From Clostridium sp. AM33-3 (GTDB taxonomy: Bacteria; Bacillota; Clostridia; Lachnospirales; Lachnospiraceae), in the NCBI RefSeq assembly GCF_003480315.1, contig NZ_QUIV01000012.1:547-64546 (forward strand): a stretch of DNA of 64,000 nt, in the 5' to 3' direction. The notes under the pieces are model-generated. The model made no database searches and had not been told where the DNA came from. It saw nothing but the letters and a program-made list of their open reading frames with translations. Below, in pieces: positions 33,732-43,455 of the stretch. How positions within the stretch are numbered: the first letter of the stretch is position 1; every line of letters begins with the position of its first letter. The position numbers and the translations under genes are program-made.

Positions 33732-34178
33732 ATGGACCGAGCAGCAGAAAACGAGCGAAAAAAAGAATTTTTACGCTCCTACAGAAAACGAAAAAAACAT
33801 ATAGCGGCACTGATTGATCAGCTGGAAGAATTGAAATCCGCAAAGCTGGGAGCATCATCCTGTGGAATTGGAGACGGAATGCCTCATGCACATAACCAGA
33901 CAGATTTGTCGGATTATGTTGCAAAGCTGGAAGAACTGAAAGAGGTTATCATCCATGAACGCTACAAGCTGGTAAAGGATGCTACAGAAGTTGCAAAAGC
34001 CATCAGAAAATTAAACGATAGTGATGAGGTTTATGTTCTGACCAAACGTTATATGATGGGATGGGACTGGGAAAAAATTGCAAAAGAGATGGGATATGCC
34101 ATCCGTAATGTGCATTACATCCATAGCCGGGCGCTGGAAAAACTCGAGATTCCAGAAGCGTGGAGAAAGCAGGACTAG
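33732..34178 (+). CDS. ArpU/DUF1492-like late transcription regulator
   Basis: 148 aa from the ATG at 33732 (GGAGG before it). A helical N-terminal half is followed by a sigma-region-4-like HTH (LTKRYMMGWDWEKIAKEMGYAIRNVHYIHSRALEKL). Proteins of this type sit just before terS in Gram-positive phages and switch on the late operon, as here. Confidence 0.8.
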   Translation: MDRAAENERKKEFLRSYRKRKKHIAALIDQLEELKSAKLGASSCGIGDGMPHAHNQTDLSDYVAKLEELKEVIIHERYKLVKDATEVAKAIRKLNDSDEVYVLTKRYMMGWDWEKIAKEMGYAIRNVHYIHSRALEKLEIPEAWRKQD

Positions 34179-34240
34179 AAAATTTATAAAACTTTGCATA
34201 GATTTGCACACCTGACCTGTGGTATAGTGTAAAATATATT

Positions 34241-34269
34241 AAAGGGCATCCGGGAAGGGTGCCTTTTTC
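34241..34269 (+). terminator. Terminator before the late operon
   Basis: GGGCATCC/GGGTGCC stem followed by TTTTT. A TATAGT at about 34221 may be the -10 of the late promoter, read by the upstream regulator. Confidence 0.65.
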
Positions 34270-34296
34270 ATATCCAAAGAACGGAAGGTGAGGTGA

Positions 34297-35121
34297 TTGG
34301 CCAGGACAAGGAGTCCCAACCGGGACAAAGCGTATCAGTTATGGATTGAGAGTAAAAAAAAGAAAAAGCTGAAAGACATCGCAGCAGAACTCCAGGTATC
34401 AGAATCGCAGGTTCGGAAGTGGAAAAATCAGGACCAATGGGAAGACCAAAAAGAAAAAGTAACGTTACCAAATTCCAATGGTAACGTTACCATTGGAAAA
34501 AAGCACCCCAAAGAGGATGTAGAGGAGACCATTGAGAATGGTGAGCTGACAGCGCGGCAGCAGCTATTTTGCTTGATTTACGCCAAAACGCTTAATGCGA
34601 CAAGAGCATACATGAAAGCATACGAGTGCTCATACGAGACGGCGCTAAGAGCTGGGCCTAGAATGTTGGGAAATGTTGGAGTAAAAGACGAAATCAAACG
34701 CCTGAAAAAAGAACGGTTTGAGAATCAGCTGTTTGATGAGCATGATATATTCCAGTGGTATCTGGACGTAGCCACAGCGACCATCACAGACTACATAAAA
34801 TTTGGCAGGAGAGAGGTCCAGGTCATGGGAGCATTTGGACCGATCGTAGATAAAAAGACCGGGAAGCCGGTTATGAAGATGGTCAATTATGTGGACTTTC
34901 TCGAGTCTGATCAGGTAGACGGCCGGGCAATAAAAAAGATAAAAAACGGAAAAGATGGTGCAAATGTGGAGTTATACGATGCGATGCAGGCCATGGAGTG
35001 GCTGTCTGAGCACATGTCTTTAGGCACAGGCGGGCAGCAGTCCCTTGCGCAGACGATTGTGGGCGCATGGGAAAAGAGAATGGCAAAGCAGAGAGAGGAC
35101 GGTGCGGACGATGCTGGATGA
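34297..35121 (+). CDS. Terminase small subunit
   Basis: 274 aa, TTG start (GGAAGGTG before it). N-terminal HTH (LKDIAAELQVSESQVRKWKNQDQW), then the TerS core LTARQQLFCLIYAKTLNATRAYMKAYECSYETALRAGPRMLGNVGVKDEIKRLKKE, as in the PBSX XtmA/P27 type. It recognises the packaging site and hands DNA to TerL. Confidence 0.9.
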   Translation: MARTRSPNRDKAYQLWIESKKKKKLKDIAAELQVSESQVRKWKNQDQWEDQKEKVTLPNSNGNVTIGKKHPKEDVEETIENGELTARQQLFCLIYAKTLNATRAYMKAYECSYETALRAGPRMLGNVGVKDEIKRLKKERFENQLFDEHDIFQWYLDVATATITDYIKFGRREVQVMGAFGPIVDKKTGKPVMKMVNYVDFLESDQVDGRAIKKIKNGKDGANVELYDAMQAMEWLSEHMSLGTGGQQSLAQTIVGAWEKRMAKQREDGADDAG

Positions 35122-36562
35122 TAATGCAATATTATATTATGCAGATAATCCGATTGATTTTGTCGAAGACATCCTGCATGCGACACCGGACGATAAGCAG
35201 CGTAACATACTACGATCTCTGAGGGACTACAGCATGACATCCGTGAGATCTGGACATGGTATCGGTAAGAGCGCCGTGGAGGCATGGTCTGTGATTTGGT
35301 TTATGGTGACCAGACCATTTCCGAAGATCCCGTGCACAGCTCCGACACAGCACCAGCTTTATGATATCCTGTGGGCTGAGATCAGTAAGTGGATGCGAGG
35401 CAATCCGGTATTAAAAAAGGACCTGATCTGGACGCAGGAAAAGCTATACATGAGCGGACAACCAGAGGAGTGGTTCGCGGTACCGCGTACAGCAACCAAC
35501 CCGGAGGCATTGCAAGGATTCCACGCAGACCATGTGCTGTATATCATTGATGAGGCATCCGGCGTATCGGATAAGGTATTCGAGCCGGTTCTGGGTGCTA
35601 TGACAGGACCAGACGCAAAGCTGTTGATGATGGGTAACCCGACAAGACTGTCGGGCTTTTTTTATGACTCGCATCATAAAAACCGAGGATCCTACAGCGC
35701 TATCCACGTAGACGGGCGCGACAGCATCAGGGTATCGAAAAAGTTTGTTGACAAGATCATTGAGATGTTTGGCGAGGACTCCGATGTCTTCCGGGTGCGC
35801 GTGGCTGGAGAATTTCCGAAGAGCACGCCGGACTCCTTTATAGCAATGGAGTGGTGCGAACAGGCAACCAAGCTGAGCATCGAGCCTCCGGAACAGAGGA
35901 TTGATATCGGGATTGACGTTGCCCGATTTGGAGACGATAGCTCCGTGCTGTATCCAGTATTTGACAAGCAAAAGTCAGATAAGATAGAGCAGTACAACCA
36001 CAACCGCACAACGGAGATCGCAGGATACGCGGTCATTATGGTAAAACGCTATGCTATGGAGTACCGAGAGGCATCCATACATGTCAAGGTGGACTGTGAT
36101 GGACTGGGAGTCGGCGTATACGACAACCTGGAGGAGCAAAAGGACAGGATCATTGACGATATATGGGAGGATCGCTGCAGAGAGGACGGACTGAACCCGA
36201 AAGATGCACATCAATGGGATGCATGCCAGAGGGTGCAAAAGCCAGACATACACATCGTAGAGTGCCATTTCGGCGGATCCGGAGGTAAGGTGGATGAGGA
36301 TGATCCTGTAGAGTATGCCAACAGCACCGGACTGATGTGGGGAGCCGTCCGAAAAGCATTAAAGGCCGGAGCATTGCAGATCCCGGAAAATGACACACTC
36401 ATGACACAGCTGAGCAACCGTAAATACAGAGTAAACAAAGACGGACGGATAGAGCTGGAGCGAAAAGAAGAGATGAAAAAGCGTGGGTTAAAATCTCCGG
36501 ATATGGCCGATGCGCTGGCTCTTGCACTGTACGATCCGCCAGAGTGGACAGTAAACTGGTGA
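35111..36562 (+). CDS. Terminase large subunit
   Basis: 483 aa from the ATG at 35111, overlapping terS by 11 bases. Walker A-like SGHGIGKSAV (about residue 48), Walker B LYIIDEASG, and a C-terminal RNase H-type nuclease with Asp in IGIDVARFGDDSS and in VDCDGLGVGVYD. It is the packaging motor and headful or cos nuclease. It is intact and distinct from the TerL fragment near 60.3 kb. Confidence 0.92.
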   Translation: MLDDNAILYYADNPIDFVEDILHATPDDKQRNILRSLRDYSMTSVRSGHGIGKSAVEAWSVIWFMVTRPFPKIPCTAPTQHQLYDILWAEISKWMRGNPVLKKDLIWTQEKLYMSGQPEEWFAVPRTATNPEALQGFHADHVLYIIDEASGVSDKVFEPVLGAMTGPDAKLLMMGNPTRLSGFFYDSHHKNRGSYSAIHVDGRDSIRVSKKFVDKIIEMFGEDSDVFRVRVAGEFPKSTPDSFIAMEWCEQATKLSIEPPEQRIDIGIDVARFGDDSSVLYPVFDKQKSDKIEQYNHNRTTEIAGYAVIMVKRYAMEYREASIHVKVDCDGLGVGVYDNLEEQKDRIIDDIWEDRCREDGLNPKDAHQWDACQRVQKPDIHIVECHFGGSGGKVDEDDPVEYANSTGLMWGAVRKALKAGALQIPENDTLMTQLSNRKYRVNKDGRIELERKEEMKKRGLKSPDMADALALALYDPPEWTVNW

Positions 36563-36567
36563 TATAA

Positions 36568-38712
36568 ATGGGATTATTAGATTTTTTGAGGAAAAACCGC
36601 TTTGAAGGCGGCACAGATAAGATGTATCCAAGGTGGAGCACACCGCCTGACCGAAACACGGAAGAGTGGATGCAAAGCTTCGGGGAAAACCCGCGTATGG
36701 CTGTTATTGATAAGATCGCCTCAGATCTGTCTTATGTGACAGGAAAACTGTACCGGATCAAACAGGACGGAGAACGGCAGGAAATAACGTCTCACCCGTT
36801 TCTGGACTTTATGCATCAGCCGAACCCGCTGTATGAATTTACCGCCTCATCAATTTGGAGACTGCAGGCAATCTACTTGATGCTCAAAGGTGAGGGATAC
36901 TTTATCATTGAGCGATACTACGATGGCACTCCGGCAGAACTTTGGCCGGTACCGACGCACTGGGTACAGATGACACCATATCAGGGCAATCCGTTTTATC
37001 AGGTAAGGACAACGGATGGCATGATCATGAACGTGTCAGTGGATGAGATGTTTGTCATGCGTGACTTAAATCCACTGGATCCGTACCGCAGAGGACTGGG
37101 ACAGGCTGAGGCGCTGTCTGATGAGATTGAGATTGATGAGTACGCGGCGAAGTTCCAGAAAAAGTTTTTTTACAATGATGCGACACCGGGACTTGTGGTA
37201 TCAATGCCTGGAGCATCGGATGATCAGCAGAACAGATTTTTGACAAAATGGAGAGAAAAGTTACGCGGAGCAGATAAAAGCCATGGCATTATAACTATAG
37301 GTGGACCGCCAGATCATCCGGCAACGGTAACAAAGGTAGCCGACAACATGAAGGATCTGGACATGGTAAATGGCAGGACCTTTGTGCGTGATGCAGTGCT
37401 GGAGCATTTTGGGGTACCGCGAGAGATCATGGGCATCACCCAAAACAGCAACCGCTCCACAGCGGATGCGGCACAGTATATCTATGCCAAAAATGTGCTT
37501 ACACCAAAGCTGAGAAACCGGCAGGATGCTATCAATCAGCAGCTCCTATCTGCATACGGGGATGATTTGGAATGGGAATATGACGATATCATCCCACATG
37601 ACCAGGAGTTTGACAAAGCAATCGCTCTGGACGGCTGGAACAATGGTCTTTTAACCAAGAATGAAGCGCGGGAGCTTTTGAGTATGGAACCGATAAAGAA
37701 CGGAGACATCTATAAAATGAATTTCGCGGATCTGTTCCTGCAGGAAAATGAGAACCCGGTAGCAGTAAGCTCTGCATCCGCGAATATGCAGTACGCAGAT
37801 GGAGCGCCGCCAATGGAAGAGGACAGGGATCAGATAGAAATCGAACCATCGGACCTTATCGAACTGGAGGAGGAAAAGGTACTCAGACGGGCAGCAGAAA
37901 TCAAGGCGAAACGGATCAAGGCAGCAGGCAGAAGTATAGAACGCACACGAAGGACGCAGAATCATAAGTTTGAGTTGGGAGTGCAGCAGTATTTTAATCA
38001 GCAGCATGACCGGATTGAGCAGGCGCTGAACGGTACGAAAAAAGCAGAAAGCGAAAACGTGTGGGATGCCATCGGGATCACAGAGGAGGAGTTCCAGAAG
38101 TTGTCGCAGGCAGAGCAACAGAGTTTGACGATGCAATTTGTCAACGGTCTGCTGGACTGGAAAGAAGAGGAAAAGCTGCTGGATCAGATTCTGACACCGC
38201 TGTGGGCGGAAACCTACGATGCAGGCGCAGAGGATGTTGTCCGGATGTACCGCATCCCGGCGATTAACCGGCCGGAGCTGACATCGACCGCAAGACTGCG
38301 AGGAGGTCAGCGCATCACGCAGGTAACGCAGACCACAAAAGACCAGATTGCAAAGATTGTGTCAGAGGGTCTGGAGACTGGAAAAGGCAGACAGGAGCTG
38401 ACCGAAGAGATTATGGATGCCATGGGTAGCACAGAGACCAGGGCGCGGACCATCGCAGCGCAGGAGTGCAACACCAGCCTTTTAGCGGGCAACTTTGATA
38501 TGGCCCAGCGCGGCGGATTATCCACAAAGACCTGGCACGTCACAAATGTGGGAAAAGCCAGGGATACGCATAGGGAACTGAATGGGAAAACAGTTATGAT
38601 GTCGGAGCCGTTTGTGACATCAAAAGGAAATAAGCTGATGATGCCGTGCGATCCGAACTGCACGGTGGCATCGGAGACAGTAAACTGTCATTGCTTCCTA
38701 ACTTACGATTAG
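36568..38712 (+). CDS. Portal protein fused to a MuF-type head morphogenesis domain
   Basis: 714 aa. Residues 1-400 are an HK97-type portal (WMQSFGENPRMAVIDKIASDLSYVTGKLY, GEGYFIIERYYDGTPAELWPVP, FGVPREIMGITQNSNRSTADAAQ). Residues about 560-714 match phage Mu F-like head proteins (TRARTIAAQECNTSLLAGNFDMAQRGG, KTWHVTNVGKARDTHRELNGKTV, the closing VNCHCFL). The two parts are usually separate genes. It forms the capsid vertex pore. Confidence 0.88.
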   Translation: MGLLDFLRKNRFEGGTDKMYPRWSTPPDRNTEEWMQSFGENPRMAVIDKIASDLSYVTGKLYRIKQDGERQEITSHPFLDFMHQPNPLYEFTASSIWRLQAIYLMLKGEGYFIIERYYDGTPAELWPVPTHWVQMTPYQGNPFYQVRTTDGMIMNVSVDEMFVMRDLNPLDPYRRGLGQAEALSDEIEIDEYAAKFQKKFFYNDATPGLVVSMPGASDDQQNRFLTKWREKLRGADKSHGIITIGGPPDHPATVTKVADNMKDLDMVNGRTFVRDAVLEHFGVPREIMGITQNSNRSTADAAQYIYAKNVLTPKLRNRQDAINQQLLSAYGDDLEWEYDDIIPHDQEFDKAIALDGWNNGLLTKNEARELLSMEPIKNGDIYKMNFADLFLQENENPVAVSSASANMQYADGAPPMEEDRDQIEIEPSDLIELEEEKVLRRAAEIKAKRIKAAGRSIERTRRTQNHKFELGVQQYFNQQHDRIEQALNGTKKAESENVWDAIGITEEEFQKLSQAEQQSLTMQFVNGLLDWKEEEKLLDQILTPLWAETYDAGAEDVVRMYRIPAINRPELTSTARLRGGQRITQVTQTTKDQIAKIVSEGLETGKGRQELTEEIMDAMGSTETRARTIAAQECNTSLLAGNFDMAQRGGLSTKTWHVTNVGKARDTHRELNGKTVMMSEPFVTSKGNKLMMPCDPNCTVASETVNCHCFLTYD

Positions 38713-38736
38713 GGGCAAAAGAATAGCAAGTAGAAG

Positions 38737-38765
38737 AGATCAGGGAGACCTGGTCTTTTTTATTT
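38737..38765 (+). terminator. Terminator-like hairpin between portal and protease
   Basis: An imperfect stem (AGATCAGG with CCTGGTCT) is followed by TTTTTTAT. Probably partial, as late genes downstream need read-through. Confidence 0.55.
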
Positions 38766-38796
38766 ATAAAAATCTGGAAGAAAGGAGGAACCAAGC

Positions 38797-39477
38797 GTGG
38801 AACACAAAACAAAGCGGATGTCGTTCAAAATGGACGAATACGACGAGGAAGAGGGCGTGTTTTCCGGATACGGTGCGGTGTTTGAGAATGTGGACAGCGG
38901 AGGGGACATCATCGAAGCTGGAGCATTTAAGAAAGCACTGGAGGCAGGATGGGAGCGGGTGAAAATCCTGGCTTTGCATAATGACTGCTGGCTCCCAATC
39001 GGAAAGCCGCTTGAACTTCGCGAAGATGAGAAGGGCCTGTTTTTAAAGGCTAAGATCTCAGATACATCCATGGGTAAGGACATCAAGATTTTGCTGAAAG
39101 ACGAAGTCTTAAATGAGCTGTCTATTGGATACGAGCCTGTGGTCTTTGACTACGATGAAAAAGGAATCCGTCATCTGAAAGAGGTGGATCTGTGGGAGGT
39201 ATCCGTTGTCACCTGGGCCATGAATCCGGAAGCGGTCATCACGGACTATAAATCCGCGACGGTAGCAGCCACAAATGGAATCATGCAGGAGATCAAAGAA
39301 GGGCGCAAGATCAGCGACGCACGGCTGAAATCATTAAAAGAGGTCAGCCGGTCCATGAAAGAATCGGCCGGCATGATTGATGCGGTGATCAGCGAGGCAG
39401 GAGCCAAGAAAAAGTCCGTTTCCCGGAGGAGAACTCCTGGAAGCAGAAAAGCAAGAAACATTGAAATTGTATTTTAG
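38797..39477 (+). CDS. Prohead protease, HK97 family
   Basis: 226 aa, GTG start after AAAGGAGG. The core is FSGYGAVFENVDSGGDIIEAGAFKKAL, catalytic His in LALHND, and catalytic Ser in LNELSIGYEP, the order of the S78 (herpesvirus-assemblin-like) family. It cleaves the capsid delta domain during head maturation. Confidence 0.92.
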   Translation: MEHKTKRMSFKMDEYDEEEGVFSGYGAVFENVDSGGDIIEAGAFKKALEAGWERVKILALHNDCWLPIGKPLELREDEKGLFLKAKISDTSMGKDIKILLKDEVLNELSIGYEPVVFDYDEKGIRHLKEVDLWEVSVVTWAMNPEAVITDYKSATVAATNGIMQEIKEGRKISDARLKSLKEVSRSMKESAGMIDAVISEAGAKKKSVSRRRTPGSRKARNIEIVF

Positions 39478-39493
39478 AGGGAGGATTGAAGCG

Positions 39494-41131
39494 TTGAGAA
39501 AATACAAAATGAGTCGTAAAGCAGCCAGAAGAAAAAGCATGAAGATGGGCGCAGATGATTTGACTGATCTGATCAAGTCTGCAGTCAAAGACGCAATGGC
39601 AGAGGGAAAAGGGGACGATGACCCGGAAGAGAGCAAGGACGAAGGCGAGGATCCGCTGGCAGATATCGTTAGTGACGCTATCGATGCCATGAACGAGAAA
39701 CGTAAAGCTGCGAAAGCAGATGAGGTCAGCGAGGAAGAGGCAAACGAGATCATCGAAGCGGTTGTGGATGCAGCAGACGGAACCAAGAGCGATGAGGTCG
39801 ATCTGGAAACCGTGATCCAGGACGCTATCGACGATGTCAACGAAAAGCGTAAATCCCGCAAGGATGATGAGCTGGGAGACGGTTTTGCAGATGAGCTTCT
39901 GGATGCCGTATCCGAGGTTATGGAGGATGACGACGTAGAGGACGAAGAGGAGAAATCCAGAAAGAGCGCTGCACCGCGCCGCCAGAAAAAGTCCGCACCG
40001 CGCCGCCAGCCGAACAGAAAGTATAGCAACATTTATTTTAGTCGTAAGGAGGATCCAGGCGTAGTGGAGCAGAAGAAAATCCCTGCAGCGATCCAGGTAG
40101 CCAGAGCAATCAAATGTATGGACGTACATGGCAAGGGCGATCCGGAGCGTGCAGCATACACCGCACGTAAGATGTACGGTGACAAGAATATGGAGCGTGA
40201 GTTTAAGGCAATGGCCGCAACCAACTCCGTAGGCGGCGGTTTCCTGATCCCGGAGATTTACTCTGATCAGATCATTGAGCTGCTGTATCCGAAGACCGTT
40301 ATCGTGGAGTTAGGTGCTCAGCAGATTCCGCTGACCAATGGTAACTTAAACCTCCCGCGTATGACCGCCGGAACCCGTGCACAGTGGGGCGGTGAAGGTC
40401 GTAAGATTGCAACCACCAGCCCGAAGTACGGAAACATCCGTATGTCTGCAAAGAGACTGGAGGCTATCGTGCCGCAGTCCAGAGAGCTGCTGTTAATGAC
40501 CACCTACTCTGCGGATGCGCTGTTCGCGAACGACCTGTTCCGCCGCATGCAGTTAGGTCTTGATTATGGCGGCCTGTACGGAACTGGATCTGAGTTCCAG
40601 CCGATGGGTATTGCAAACAACAAAGAGGTCGAGAACATCGATGCAACCAAGCTGGACAACACTGAGCTGGCAGATGTAAACGGTAAGATTACTGCAGATT
40701 TCCCGGTTTATGTATCCGCAAAGGCAATGAGCAAAAATATCGATGATTTACATGCAGGATGGGCCATGAACAGCATGCTGGAAGGCGTGTTTAAAAACAT
40801 GAAGACCCAGACCGGAGAGTACATCTACCGCAATGAGATGATGAGCGAAGGCAAGCTGTGTGGCGTACCGTACAAGGTAAGCAACCAGATTCTGACCGAT
40901 AAGAACGGAAAGACCGACCTGTTCTTCGGCAACTGGTCTGATCTGTTAATTGGTGATCAGATGGGTCTGGAGACCTACACCACCCTGGAAGGTTCCTGGA
41001 CCGATGAGCAGGGAATCAGCCACAACGCATTCGAAGAGAACCTGTCTGCAACCCGTGCAATCATGTTTGACGATATCGCTGTTCGCCATGGCGAGAGTTT
41101 CATGTACTGCAAGGGCATTAAAGTATTTTAA
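39494..41131 (+). CDS. Major capsid protein, HK97 fold, with a long acidic delta domain
   Basis: 545 aa from the TTG at 39494 (GGGAGG at 39480-39485). Residues 1-185 are a very acidic, repetitive delta or scaffold part (LADIVSDAIDAMNEKRK, TVIQDAIDDVNEKRK). A basic patch (APRRQKKSAPRRQP) may hold the protease cut site. The capsid proper starts near residue 240 (ATNSVGGGFLIPEIYSDQIIELL) and runs to FDDIAVRHGESFMYCKGIKVF. It overlaps no other gene apart from the usual tight spacing with the protease. Confidence 0.92.
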   Translation: MRKYKMSRKAARRKSMKMGADDLTDLIKSAVKDAMAEGKGDDDPEESKDEGEDPLADIVSDAIDAMNEKRKAAKADEVSEEEANEIIEAVVDAADGTKSDEVDLETVIQDAIDDVNEKRKSRKDDELGDGFADELLDAVSEVMEDDDVEDEEEKSRKSAAPRRQKKSAPRRQPNRKYSNIYFSRKEDPGVVEQKKIPAAIQVARAIKCMDVHGKGDPERAAYTARKMYGDKNMEREFKAMAATNSVGGGFLIPEIYSDQIIELLYPKTVIVELGAQQIPLTNGNLNLPRMTAGTRAQWGGEGRKIATTSPKYGNIRMSAKRLEAIVPQSRELLLMTTYSADALFANDLFRRMQLGLDYGGLYGTGSEFQPMGIANNKEVENIDATKLDNTELADVNGKITADFPVYVSAKAMSKNIDDLHAGWAMNSMLEGVFKNMKTQTGEYIYRNEMMSEGKLCGVPYKVSNQILTDKNGKTDLFFGNWSDLLIGDQMGLETYTTLEGSWTDEQGISHNAFEENLSATRAIMFDDIAVRHGESFMYCKGIKVF

Positions 41132-41144
41132 GGAGGCGCAAGGA

Positions 41145-41552
41145 ATGAAAAGAGAGCTGTTTGATAATGTGTCTGTAGTGATTGGAGCAGGAGAGGCAGT
41201 AGACCGCGAAGGATATATCTCCGCGGTCTTTGCGGCATCTATTGGAACTATCACCGGATCACCGACTGCGGCAAAATTATCGGTAAAAGTTGAGCACTGC
41301 GATACTACTGACGGAGACTTTGAGCTGGTACCGGATACCAAAATGGATCCGGATACCACGACCTTAAACGGAATCCTGAAAGAGGTTGCCGTGAAGTCCG
41401 GAGACGAAGTAAAAATGAATCTGGATCTCCTGGGATGTAAACGCTATGTCAAGATCACTCCGACCATCAGCTTTACCGGCGGAAGCAGCCCGGCGGCAGC
41501 AGGTGCAGCCTATGCAATGGTTCTGGGTGATCCGACTCAGGCCCCAGTCTAA
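41145..41552 (+). CDS. Probable capsid decoration protein
   Basis: 135 aa; AAGGAGG precedes the ATG at 41145. A beta-rich protein (LSVKVEHCDTTDGDFELVPDTKMDPDTT, KRYVKITPTISFTGG) in the slot of head decoration or minor head proteins of HK97-type phages. Confidence 0.7.
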   Translation: MKRELFDNVSVVIGAGEAVDREGYISAVFAASIGTITGSPTAAKLSVKVEHCDTTDGDFELVPDTKMDPDTTTLNGILKEVAVKSGDEVKMNLDLLGCKRYVKITPTISFTGGSSPAAAGAAYAMVLGDPTQAPV

Positions 41553-41561
41553 GGAGGCACC

Positions 41562-41681
41562 ATGGATCGGAAAAAATGTGAGAACAAAAAAACTGGTCCG
41601 AGATGCAATAAGGCGGAGGCTCCGGTCTCTGCCTTAAAAAAGGAGAGCCATGGAAGAGAGAAAAAGCCTGCTTGCAAATAA
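41562..41681 (+). CDS. Tiny Lys/Cys-rich phage protein
   Basis: 39 aa, preceded by AAGGAGGCACC. Very basic, three Cys. It overlaps the start of the connector gene in another frame. Plausible by its ribosome binding site only. Confidence 0.4.
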   Translation: MDRKKCENKKTGPRCNKAEAPVSALKKESHGREKKPACK

Positions 41682-42297
41682 CGCAATGACAACACTGTCA
41701 GATCTCATGGATTTTCTGGGGATGCCCGATGCAGATGATGCGATCAAAAACAACCTGGAGCGCCTCATCAACGCGGCATCCAGTTACATCGAGACGATGA
41801 CGAACCGGAGGTTCGCGAAAAAAGAATATGCCGAGAACCATTTTCCAAGCGGAGATCAGGAGCTGTGCTTAAACCAGTACCCGATCCGGTCTGTGAAACA
41901 GGTAAAAGATACCGACTCTGGAGCAATCATTGAAGCCGATTCCTATTCCTGCGAGGATACGGGAGAGATTGGCGTATTGTACCGGGATAGCGGGTGGAGC
42001 CTGCGCGGATATTATGGCGGTCTGTCAAATGACATGGTGGCGGTAAAGCGGTGCCTGCGGGTGACCTATGAGGCAGGATACATCATGCCAAAGGATGGCA
42101 CGGAGGAGACACCGTCGGATTTACCGTATGACCTGCAGTATGCTGTGTGGCAAATGGTGCAGCAGCAGTGGAATCTTGCAAGCAACGGCGCAAATGGCCT
42201 GTCAGCATTTAGTGTATCAGATGTGAGTTGGACGTTTGACAAAGCGTTAAGCACACAGGTACAGAGCGTGATTGATAAGTACATGAGGTGGGTGTAA
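41650..42297 (+). CDS. Head-tail connector protein (gp6-like)
   Basis: 215 aa. LSDLMDFLGMPDADDAIKNNLERLINAASSYIETMTNRRF is the standard start of gp6/YqbG-type connectors, with VKRCLRVTYEAGYIMP in the middle. It forms a ring below the portal. Confidence 0.85.
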   Translation: MEERKSLLANNAMTTLSDLMDFLGMPDADDAIKNNLERLINAASSYIETMTNRRFAKKEYAENHFPSGDQELCLNQYPIRSVKQVKDTDSGAIIEADSYSCEDTGEIGVLYRDSGWSLRGYYGGLSNDMVAVKRCLRVTYEAGYIMPKDGTEETPSDLPYDLQYAVWQMVQQQWNLASNGANGLSAFSVSDVSWTFDKALSTQVQSVIDKYMRWV

Positions 42298-42300
42298 AGC

Positions 42301-43056
42301 GTGACGATTGAGGATACTGCTACTCCAGAGCTGGAACGGATCAAAAAAGAGTTGATCAAGCTAAGCAGCATACAGATCCATATCGGTATCCAGGGGTCAA
42401 GTGGATATGGAGCGGGCGGAGAAGGGCGAGAGGGCGCACCGGCGGACATTATAACAATAGCAAATGTGCATGAGTTTGGAGCCACGATAAAGGCTAAAAA
42501 TGTAAAGTACCTGGCTATCCCGATCGCGAAGAAAGCAATCGGAAAGAGTCCGCTGGACTTTCCCGGCCTGTTCTTTTTGCGCACGCTAGAAGGCTACCTG
42601 TATGGATGCATCAGCAAGGAACGAAAGGGTGGGGCACCGAGACAACCGGCGAAACCGTCCGATAAAGAGCCAGACAAGAAAAAGCCCGGGAAGAACAAAA
42701 AAAGACAAAAAAAGAAAAACGACGATATTGAATTTCTGTTTATCCTGATGGAGTCGGTCAATATTCCGGAGCGTAGTTTTATACGTGCCGGGTATGACAA
42801 CAACCAGAAAGCGCTGGAAGAGATCGCATATGATGCGGTATCAAAAATCATATTTGAGGGATCAGACGCAGAAATGGCCGCGCATCGAATCGGAATGAAG
42901 GTGGTCGGGATGATACAGGAATACATCAATCAACCATTTAATTTTAAACCAAAGAGTAAAATCACAAAAGCAACAACAAACTGGCCAGATAACCCGCTGA
43001 TTGAAACCGGACGGCTTAGAAACTCCGTCACATACAGCATTGAGGGATTAGACTAA
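42301..43056 (+). CDS. Virion morphogenesis / neck protein (HK97 gp10 or Mu gpG-like)
   Basis: 251 aa, GTG start. IQIHIGIQGSSGYG, VHEFGATI, IPERSFIRAGYDNN and the closing DNPLIETGRLRNSVTYSIEG are the marks of this family. An unusual Lys/Pro-rich insertion lies at about residues 110-140. Confidence 0.8.
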   Translation: MTIEDTATPELERIKKELIKLSSIQIHIGIQGSSGYGAGGEGREGAPADIITIANVHEFGATIKAKNVKYLAIPIAKKAIGKSPLDFPGLFFLRTLEGYLYGCISKERKGGAPRQPAKPSDKEPDKKKPGKNKKRQKKKNDDIEFLFILMESVNIPERSFIRAGYDNNQKALEEIAYDAVSKIIFEGSDAEMAAHRIGMKVVGMIQEYINQPFNFKPKSKITKATTNWPDNPLIETGRLRNSVTYSIEGLD

Positions 43057-43072
43057 GTTGCACCGGTGCAAC
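43057..43072. repeat. Palindrome GTTGCACCGGTGCAAC, copy 2
   Basis: Identical to copy 1, including the following GGAAAGGA, and again placed just before a gene start (43087). Confidence 0.75.
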
Positions 43073-43086
43073 GGAAAGGAAACAGC

Positions 43087-43455
43087 ATGATAGGATTTGC
43101 TTATGCACAGCCAAAGATCCCGGACGGGCTGTTGCACACCATGTATGAGATTCAGTCCGGGGCAGAATTTAGACAGGACAACGGCGGACAATATGTCCCG
43201 GGGAAAGAGACAAGGATCCCATTTAAAGGGATCGTCATGCCGGTAAATGACAAAGATTTGATTCGGGATGCGGCGGGTACCTATACGCACTGCACCGAAA
43301 AAATCTACACAAATGGTCACAGCCTGCAGAACGGAGCAAAGGTGATGGACGCAGACGGAACCACGTATACCATTATCCAGGAGCTGGGTCATAACTCCAT
43401 ACATCCGATGAAGCGCTATTTGATTGAGCGAAAGGAGGCATCAGCAAAACGATGA
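43087..43455 (+). CDS. Putative head-closure / minor capsid protein
   Basis: 122 aa from the ATG at 43087 (GGAAAGGAA before it). GKETRIPFKGIVMPVNDKDL and TYTIIQELGHNSIHPMKRYLIERK fit the small beta-barrel head-closure proteins between connector and tail terminator. Confidence 0.7.
   Translation: MIGFAYAQPKIPDGLLHTMYEIQSGAEFRQDNGGQYVPGKETRIPFKGIVMPVNDKDLIRDAAGTYTHCTEKIYTNGHSLQNGAKVMDADGTTYTIIQELGHNSIHPMKRYLIERKEASAKR

Noticed and set aside
41562..41681. Tiny gene as a frameshifted extension of the decoration protein
   Set aside because: It has its own AAGGAGG and ATG and no shift site; kept only as a low-confidence separate gene.
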